From Myceligenerans pegani (lineage in GTDB: Bacteria; Actinomycetota; Actinomycetes; Actinomycetales; Cellulomonadaceae): 57,204 bases of DNA. A program made the position numbers and the translations under genes. Each line of letters begins with the position of its first letter. Position 1 is the stretch's first letter. A model generated the notes under the pieces. It ran no database searches. It saw nothing but the letters and a program-made list of their open reading frames with translations, and had not been told where the DNA came from. Where the stretch lies: NCBI RefSeq assembly GCF_014892515.1, contig NZ_JADBGR010000062.1, positions 1 through 57,204 of the forward strand, given 5' to 3'. Shown here piece after piece: positions 52,203 through 57,204 of this stretch.

Positions 52203-53097
52203 GGGCCAGGTCCTTCCATCCGGTGGACTCGGGGGCGTCCGGTGCGGTGAGTGCCGCGTAGACGTCGGGGCGGCGGTCGCGCAGGTGGAACATGCCGCCG
52301 CGCATCGCGCGGAAGGTGCCCTCGACGTCGATCTCGGCGACGGCGATCCCGGCGTCCAGCAGGGTGGTGGCCAGCACGTTCCCGCCGGGGTCGACCACTT
52401 TCGCGTTGCCCACGTAGCGCAGCGACCCGAACGTGCCGGACTGGTTGGACGCGATCCAGAACACCTGGTTGTCCAGCGCGCGGGCGGCGTCGAACAGGTT
52501 GAACCGGTAGGTCCACCGGTCCTGCTGCAGGTCTTCGGCGGTCGCGGTGCGGGCCGCCGGCCAGGCCGACATGCTCACGACGATCTCCGCGCCGTCCAGG
52601 GCCAGCGCCCGGGCCGCCTCCGGGAAGGCCTTGTCGTAGCAGATCTGCAGGCCGATCCGTCCGACGGGCGTGTCGAACGCCCGATAGGACTCGCCTGCGG
52701 CGTACGACATGTTCTCTCCCAACGGCTGATGCACCTTGCGGTAGGAGCCGTACACCTGGCTTCCGTCGAGGCAGACGGCCGCGTTGTACCGCGTCTCACC
52801 GTCGTCGTCGAGCTCGCAGAAGCCGATGCAGACCACGGTCTCCCCCGCGAGCGCCTGGACGCGCCGGATCTCCGGCCCGTCCAGGCGGATCGCGGGCGGC
52901 AAGGACCGCTTGGTGGTTCGTACGGTGTCCCCGTGGTTGCCGAGTGAGGACAGGTAGCCCCCGATCGACGCCTCGGGGAAGACGACGAGCCGCGCGCCCT
53001 GGGCGCGTGCTTCGTCCAGGAGCTGCTCGACGAGCGCGTAGTTCTGCTCGAGGTCGCGGGTGAAGTTCGCCGACACGGCGGCGACGGTGAGGCTCAC
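52195..53097 (-). CDS. Nit6803-type nitrilase
   Basis: The 300-residue protein is a nitrilase-superfamily enzyme with an intact triad: Glu42 in VVFPEASIGGY, Lys121 in YRKVHQPLGENM and Cys153 in GLQICYDKAFPEAA. VFWIASNQSGTFGSL and KVVDPGGNVLATT complete the sandwich fold. It most resembles the nitrilase of Nit1C clusters (Synechocystis Nit6803, MSMEG_0571 type), which hydrolyses nitriles, and in related clusters has been tied to cyanide assimilation. It acts in the cytoplasm, releasing acid and ammonia. GTG 53097 has GGAGGAG upstream. It is preceded by the MSMEG_0572-like gene and overlaps the next gene. Confidence 0.95.
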   Translation of the reverse strand: MSLTVAAVSANFTRDLEQNYALVEQLLDEARAQGARLVVFPEASIGGYLSSLGNHGDTVRTTKRSLPPAIRLDGPEIRRVQALAGETVVCIGFCELDDDGETRYNAAVCLDGSQVYGSYRKVHQPLGENMSYAAGESYRAFDTPVGRIGLQICYDKAFPEAARALALDGAEIVVSMSAWPAARTATAEDLQQDRWTYRFNLFDAARALDNQVFWIASNQSGTFGSLRYVGNAKVVDPGGNVLATTLLDAGIAVAEIDVEGTFRAMRGGMFHLRDRRPDVYAALTAPDAPESTGWKDLAHA

Positions 53098-53150
53098 GGA
53101 AGTTGCTCCTCCGGGGTCGTCCGACGGGGTCTACCAGGCCGTGGTGGGGG

Positions 53151-53672
53151 CTAGAGGTTGTAGGTGGAGTTGATGATGGCGCCCTTGCGCGCGTAGTGGA
53201 TCACCGCGTCCTGCACGTCCAGCGGGTGGGCCGGGATGACACCGGCGATGAGGTCTTCCTCGCGCGCGCCGTGCAGTGACAGGCCGAACCGGCAGCAGAA
53301 CACGGTGCCGCCCTCGGCGATGATCGTCTTGAGGGCGTCGTTGATGTTCTGCTCGCCCGGGAACGCGCTGTCGCCCGTGGTCGGGAACCCGCGAGTGTCC
53401 AGGGCGTTGATCGCGCCGGGGCCGTAGAAGTAGATGGCCGACTCGAAGCCCTTCCGCAGCGCGCGGGTGGCCTGCAGGATCGCGACGAAGCTCACCGACG
53501 ACTCGTGGGCGATGCCGTGCACCAGCGTGAAGTACGCCTGGCCCGGCTCCGCCTGGTAGTCGGGGAAGATCTTGGTCGAGCCGTACAGGTTGCTGCCCTT
53601 CGGCAGCGACGGGTGCGGGATCTCGGCGAGTGATGCGTCGATGTTGGCCTGGATCTGCTCGTCGAACGCCAT
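53151..53672 (-). CDS. MSMEG_0572/Sll0783-family nitrogen starvation response protein
   Basis: The 173-residue protein fits the family that heads Nit1C clusters: PHPSLPKGSNLYGSTKIFPD, GQAYFTLVHGIAHESSVSFV, SAIYFYGPGAINALDTRGFP and GGTVFCCRFGLSLHGAREED. It resembles DsrE/F-like sulphur-relay folds in strand pattern and has a conserved Cys pair (FCCRFG). In Synechocystis the sll0783 product is needed for normal polyhydroxybutyrate formation under nitrogen starvation. The start is ATG 53672, with GAAGGAG upstream. The strong site and the 110-bp gap to the GNAT/AIR gene suggest separate translation control within the operon. Confidence 0.93.
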   Translation of the reverse strand: MAFDEQIQANIDASLAEIPHPSLPKGSNLYGSTKIFPDYQAEPGQAYFTLVHGIAHESSVSFVAILQATRALRKGFESAIYFYGPGAINALDTRGFPTTGDSAFPGEQNINDALKTIIAEGGTVFCCRFGLSLHGAREEDLIAGVIPAHPLDVQDAVIHYARKGAIINSTYNL

Positions 53673-53782
53673 GGTTGATGCTCCTTCGGGATGGGTGGTG
53701 TGGTCGTGCTGGGTCGTGCGAGTGGTGCAGCTCGTGGGATGCGGGATGGCGGCGTCCGCACCGGTGTGCGGACCGGGCACGG

Positions 53783-55201
53783 TCAGGCGCGACCGAGGCC
53801 GGTCGCGGCGCCGGGGACGGCCACGGTGGTCTCCCCGTCAGGCCAGCGCAGACGAACGCCAGGTTCGCTGGTCAGCTCCCCGCACTCGGCGGTGCTCGCC
53901 AGCGGCGAGGACATGCGCCCGGCGCCCGGTGGGTCCGCCGTGAGGATCGCGAAGCCCGGAAAACAGGTGAGCCAGTCGCCCGGCGCGGCGCCGTCCGGCA
54001 TCGGCACGGCGCCGACATCGATCGTGGCGCCCGTGCCCGACGCCTCGGCGAGCATCGCCGTCGTGCCGAGGACGCCGGCCATGCTCACGTCCTTGGCGGC
54101 GTGCGGGCGGGCCGCGCCGACGGTGCCGGCCAGGTGCCGCAGCTCGGCCGCCGAGCGCGACGAGGTGGAGTCCCATTGCCGGCCCTCGAAACCACGTCGC
54201 CATCGGCCGGAGAGGTCGGCGGTCAGGGACAGAGCGTGCCCCGGCCGGCCGCCGCCACCGGGGACCGGGTGCTCCGTGCGGCCGAGCGCGGTGACCGCCA
54301 GAGACGCCGGTACGCCGAGCTGGGTGTGCCCGCCGAGCACGGGCACGCCCCACGCCTGGGAGGCACTGTGCAGGCCGCCCAGCACACGGCGCGCGAACGA
54401 CGCGGTCGGCGCACCGAGCGCGTCCATCAGCCCGGTGGGGTCGGCGCCCATCGCCGTGAGGTCGTTGACGTTGACCAGCACCGCGCACCATCCGGCCCAC
54501 TCGGGGTCGCGTTCGAGCATCGCAGGCAGGATCGCGTCGCACGCGGCGACGACGTCGCTGCCCGGCACAGGTGCTCCGTCGTCGCCCACGAATCCCGCGC
54601 CGCCCAGCGTGGCGGGGCCCGTGTGCTCGCGCAGCGGGCCGATCAGGCCGGCGAGGGCGGCCTTGGTGGAGCCCACCAGGTCCGCGACCCGGGTCAGCGG
54701 CCAGCGCATCAGGTCGTGCGGCCGGCCCTGGACGTCCCGGGTGCCCCATACCTGCCAGCCGAGGCGCTCGAACAGCGGCCGGTTACGGACCTGGACGGTG
54801 GCCTCGAAGCGCAGCACGCCGAGCTCCGCCACGCGTGCACAGGCGGACCGGACGAGCGCGGCCCCGATCCCCGCGGCCCCGCGTGCCTCACGCGCCACGA
54901 CGAGCCGGCTGCCGGCCCACCACCCGATGTCCCTGCCCGCGGCGTCGAGCGCGTCGGGATCCGGGGCGATGCGTACACCACCCAGCACCCGGTCCTCGGC
55001 GTCGACGGCGACCAGCACCTGGGTGCGTTCGTCCTCGTCGGTCCGGTCCAGGTCGTGCCCGGAGAACAGGCCCTGCTCGGCGACGAACACCTCACGCCGT
55101 AGCGCCCGGTAGGCGGCCACGTGCCGAGGTTCGGCCCGCCGGACCGCCCAGGGCGCGGCCGGCACGAGCTGCCTGCCGGTCAGTGTGGGAACGTCGAGCA
55201 T
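53783..55201 (-). CDS. fused GNAT acetyltransferase and AIR-synthase-like protein (MSMEG_0567 type)
   Basis: The 472-residue protein joins two families that cyanobacteria encode separately (Sll0786 and Sll0787). Residues 15-160 are a GNAT acetyltransferase: VAAYRALRREVFVAEQGLF, VLGGVRIAPDPDAL, and the acetyl-CoA loop VAREARGAAGIGAALVR. Residues 175-470 are like phosphoribosylaminoimidazole synthetase/thiamine-monophosphate kinase: VVAACDAILPAML, VLVNVNDLTAMGADPTGLMD, VLGGHTQLGVPASLAVTALG and HAAKDVSMAGVLGTTAMLAE. The second domain should bind ATP and a phosphorylated or carboxylated substrate. ATG 55201 starts one base after the radical SAM stop. The frame continues upstream only antisense-like. 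Confidence 0.93.
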   Translation of the reverse strand: MLDVPTLTGRQLVPAAPWAVRRAEPRHVAAYRALRREVFVAEQGLFSGHDLDRTDEDERTQVLVAVDAEDRVLGGVRIAPDPDALDAAGRDIGWWAGSRLVVAREARGAAGIGAALVRSACARVAELGVLRFEATVQVRNRPLFERLGWQVWGTRDVQGRPHDLMRWPLTRVADLVGSTKAALAGLIGPLREHTGPATLGGAGFVGDDGAPVPGSDVVAACDAILPAMLERDPEWAGWCAVLVNVNDLTAMGADPTGLMDALGAPTASFARRVLGGLHSASQAWGVPVLGGHTQLGVPASLAVTALGRTEHPVPGGGGRPGHALSLTADLSGRWRRGFEGRQWDSTSSRSAAELRHLAGTVGAARPHAAKDVSMAGVLGTTAMLAEASGTGATIDVGAVPMPDGAAPGDWLTCFPGFAILTADPPGAGRMSSPLASTAECGELTSEPGVRLRWPDGETTVAVPGAATGLGRA

Positions 55202-55202
55202 G

Positions 55203-56270
55203 TCAGCCTCCCACTGCCGCGAGGGCGCTGCAGGCACCGCACGCCGCACACCCCGCGGCCTGGTCGGACCCGCGCATCCCCGCGGCCGCCAGGAGCGCAC
55301 CGACCCGCCGGGTGACGTCGGCGACCACCGCGCGGTGCGGTGCCGGGACGTGGTCCACGTCGGTCGCGAGCGTGCCGGCCAGCGGCCGGAACGGGACCAC
55401 GAACGGGTAGACGCCCATATCGATGAGTTCGCCCGCGGCCTCGACCATCTCGTCCGGGTCCTCGCCCAGTCCGACCAGCAGGTAGGTGGAGACCTGGTTG
55501 CGCCCGAACACGCGTACCGCCTCGCGCCAGGCCGCGCGGTACTCGTCCAGCGACACGGTCGCCTTGCCCGGCATCCAGCGACGCCGCACGTCGTCGTCCA
55601 TCGACTCGACGTGGATGCCGATGGAGCGGGCGCCCGCCTCGTACAGGTCGGTGATGGCCCGCAGGTCGGCCGGCGGTTCGCACTGCACCTGGACCTGCAG
55701 CTCCGGGACGGCCTTCTTGACGGCGCGGACGCAGCGCGCCAGGTGCTTGGCACCCCGGTCCCAGCCGTTGGAGGTACCCGTCGTCATGACCATCTGCGAG
55801 ACCCCGTCCAGCTCGCGGGCGGCCCTGGCGACCTCGGCGAGCATCGCCGGAGTCTTGACGGAGATCGTCGTTCCCGAGCGCAGCGACGACTCGATGGCGC
55901 AGAACCGGCAGCGCTGGCTCTCGTCGTAGCGGACGCACGTCTGGACCACGGTGGTGGCCAGCACGTCCTTGCCGTGCAGCTTCGCGATCTTGTCGTAGGG
56001 GGTCCCGTCGGCTGTTGTCAGGTCGTAGAATCGCGGTCGGGTGACGGGTTCCACGTCCATCCCGAGATCCGCGCCGTCCAGGGTCAGGCGACCTTGCGAG
56101 ATGACGTACGGGCTGTCGGGGTCGATCGGGATCGCGGCACCGGTACCGCCAATGACGAAATGTCCGTCGTCGCTCGGCCCCGCACCGCCGGTACGGCGGA
56201 CCGGAGCGTCGCTGCGCACCCCGAGGAGCGCGATGCTCACTCGGGTGGAGAGTTGGTCGGTCGGCGTCAT
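55203..56270 (-). CDS. MSMEG_0568-family radical SAM protein, first gene of the Nit1C-type cluster
   Basis: The 355-residue protein has a TIM-barrel radical SAM pattern. The cluster Cys residues are in QTCVRYDESQRCRFCAIESS, giving C-x8-C-x2-C rather than the common C-x3-C-x2-C. EVARAARELDGVSQMVMTTG, SIGIHVESMDDDVRRRW and YLLVGLGEDPDEMVEAAGEL form later strands, and a Cys-rich tail (CAACGACSAL) ends the protein and may bind a second cluster. It would cleave SAM to start radical chemistry on an unknown substrate. ATG 56270 has GAGG only two nt upstream; ATG 56300, ten codons earlier, is an alternative with no site. It is presumably first in the nine-gene operon. Confidence 0.92.
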   Translation of the reverse strand: MTPTDQLSTRVSIALLGVRSDAPVRRTGGAGPSDDGHFVIGGTGAAIPIDPDSPYVISQGRLTLDGADLGMDVEPVTRPRFYDLTTADGTPYDKIAKLHGKDVLATTVVQTCVRYDESQRCRFCAIESSLRSGTTISVKTPAMLAEVARAARELDGVSQMVMTTGTSNGWDRGAKHLARCVRAVKKAVPELQVQVQCEPPADLRAITDLYEAGARSIGIHVESMDDDVRRRWMPGKATVSLDEYRAAWREAVRVFGRNQVSTYLLVGLGEDPDEMVEAAGELIDMGVYPFVVPFRPLAGTLATDVDHVPAPHRAVVADVTRRVGALLAAAGMRGSDQAAGCAACGACSALAAVGG

Positions 56271-56579
56271 GACCTCAGTGAAGAGGCCAGTTTTTACCAT
56301 TTGGTTTCATTCGGAATACGAACATGTGACTTGCTGTTACAAGTTGTCGAACGGCCCCGAAGGCGCCAGCGGGCGATCAGCCGGGTCGCCGACGTGGGCA
56401 GCGTGGAGACGCGATCACGTCGGCGCCCGCGCGCATCGCGACCTCCACGCCGCCGGCTCGGACGGCATGGCCCCCGATGCCGATTGCCGCACCGCGGCCT
56501 GTGACCGCGGTGAACAGCCGGGCGCATGCGCCAGAATCCCGTTCCGCACGTGGCCGAAATCGTCGGCGTTGTCTGTCGG
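56271..56579. other. promoter region of the Nit cluster and noncoding gap
   Basis: The 75 bp before the radical SAM gene (56271-56345) are AT-rich for this genome and should hold the operon promoter. Words such as GTAAC, GTCAC and GAAAC on the minus strand recall GlnR half-sites, but their spacing does not fit the consensus. The remaining part up to 56579 has a short minus-strand frame with AAIGIGGHAVRAGG and VEVAMRAGADVIASP that might be a gene remnant; I cannot name it. Confidence 0.4.
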
Positions 56580-57204
56580 TTACCGCACGGGTGCTCCGGG
56601 GCCGAGCGGGATGCCGAGTGTCCACCACGCGAAGAACAGCAGTGTCCAGGCGAGTGTCATGCATACGGCCAGCGGGAGGGTGTACGAGGCGAGGGTGCCG
56701 ATCCCGGCGTCCTTGCGGTACCGCTGGAGGAAGCCGAGAGCCATGATGAAGTACGGGCTCATCGGCGTGATCGATGTGGACCCGGAGTCGGCGATGCGGA
56801 ACAGTGCCTGCGTGGTCTCCGCGGGCACCTCGAGCAGCATCAGCATCGGCACGACGACGGGGGCGGCGATCGCCCACATCGCGGAACCGCTGGTGACCAG
56901 GATGTTGACCACGGACAGCAGGGCGAGGACGGCCAGGAAGACCACCCAGATCGGTACGCCGCTGGTGCGCAGCGCCTCGGCCGAGTTCACGGCGACGACG
57001 TCGCCGATGTGGGTCCAGTCGAAGTACTGCAGGAACTGGGCGATCGCGAAGAAGAGGACCAGCACGGGTGCCATCTGGCGCACGCCCTCGGCCATGAGCT
57101 TGGGAACGTCGGAGGCCTTCGAGATCGCTCCGGACCGCCACCCGTAGACGACACCCACGACCGCGAACAGGACGGCGACCACGGCCGCGATCCCGTCCAG
57201 GAAG
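56580..57204 (-). CDS. AbgT-family transporter, C-terminal part (5' end outside window)
   Basis: About 208 residues of a membrane protein enter from the right edge and stop at TAA 56580. VLVLFFAIAQFLQYFDWTHI, VNILVTSGSAMWAIAAPVVV and RIADSGSTSITPMSPYFIM match the C-terminal half of AbgT/MtrF transporters, including the hairpin re-entrant segments and the conserved STSITPMSPY motif. E. coli AbgT takes up p-aminobenzoyl-glutamate, and MtrF-type members export antifolate drugs. The protein should lie in the cytoplasmic membrane. Its direction and 300-bp separation from the Nit cluster suggest an independent transcription unit. Confidence 0.92.
   Translation of the reverse strand, partial: FLDGIAAVVAVLFAVVGVVYGWRSGAISKASDVPKLMAEGVRQMAPVLVLFFAIAQFLQYFDWTHIGDVVAVNSAEALRTSGVPIWVVFLAVLALLSVVNILVTSGSAMWAIAAPVVVPMLMLLEVPAETTQALFRIADSGSTSITPMSPYFIMALGFLQRYRKDAGIGTLASYTLPLAVCMTLAWTLLFFAWWTLGIPLGPGAPVR

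Noticed and set aside
56271-56345. GlnR operator for the Nit cluster
   Set aside because: Words like GTCAC, GTAAC and GAAAC occur on the minus strand, but no GTnAC-n6-GAAAC pair has the right order and spacing. A search with a GlnR matrix would be needed; a high-scoring site would reverse this.
56377-56580. Amidohydrolase or other gene fragment between the Nit cluster and the AbgT gene
   Set aside because: A short frame reads VEVAMRAGADVIASP, but it has no start with a ribosome-binding site and I cannot tie it to any family; noted only in the gap entry.

Overview
The window is very GC-rich DNA from an actinobacterium. The xylanase carries a family 2 cellulose-binding module. The aceE / DUF3052 / AhpE-type peroxiredoxin / tRNA-Val block and the Nif3 / zinc-ribbon / phosphatase block are standard actinobacterial neighbourhoods. 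Several genes look leaderless. Together these suggest a cellulolytic member of the Micrococcales (Promicromonosporaceae or Cellulomonadaceae). The lineage is an inference, not a measurement.

Positions 1-21292 hold the 5' part of a modular type I polyketide cluster, almost all on the minus strand. The megasynthase starts at 8469 and runs off the left edge. It has a KSQ-AT-ACP loading module, a complete KS-AT-DH-KR-ACP module and the start of a third KS. Upstream lie candidate tailoring genes: a quinone-reductase-like MDR enzyme, an NmrA-like protein, two berberine-bridge-type flavoproteins (one intact, one without either flavin-attachment residue), an old yellow enzyme with a divergent MarR regulator, a SnoaL-like protein, a class III aminotransferase, an epoxide-hydrolase-like protein and a MonCI-like FAD epoxidase. 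A SARP regulator fused to a dead nucleotide-cyclase-like domain lies at the far end.

Positions 21293-30213 are an accessory region. A wrecked ATP-grasp pseudogene precedes an AAA ATPase/DUF234 gene whose leader is a long inverted repeat. A 6.3 kb segment follows, bounded by a 31-bp copy of the rnpB 3' end (23857-23887) and rnpB itself (30183-30213). This is the footprint expected of integration into the RNase P RNA gene. The segment carries two divergent three-gene operons of unrecognised or immunity-like proteins, a gene remnant and two glyoxalase-fold genes. No integrase is visible in it.

Positions 30184-47033 look like core genome: rnpB, an MFS transporter, a lipoprotein, a divergent ArsR/SRPBCC pair sharing one symmetric leaderless promoter, yaaA, Nif3, a zinc-ribbon protein, a histidine phosphatase, a secreted GH10-CBM2 xylanase, luxS overlapping an MTA/SAH nucleosidase gene, a family A DNA polymerase, aceE, DUF3052, a peroxiredoxin and tRNA-Val.

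Positions 47073-56270 are a nine-gene minus-strand Nit1C-type cluster: radical SAM, fused GNAT/AIR-synthase-like protein, MSMEG_0572-like protein, nitrilase, MSMEG_0570-like protein, flavin oxidoreductase, a second nitrilase-fold protein lacking its catalytic Cys and Glu, a glycosyltransferase and an AMP-dependent ligase. Clusters of this family are linked to nitrogen starvation and cyanide assimilation; the product is not established. The flavin oxidoreductase gene is frameshifted in this sequence. The 3' part of an AbgT-family transporter gene closes the window.
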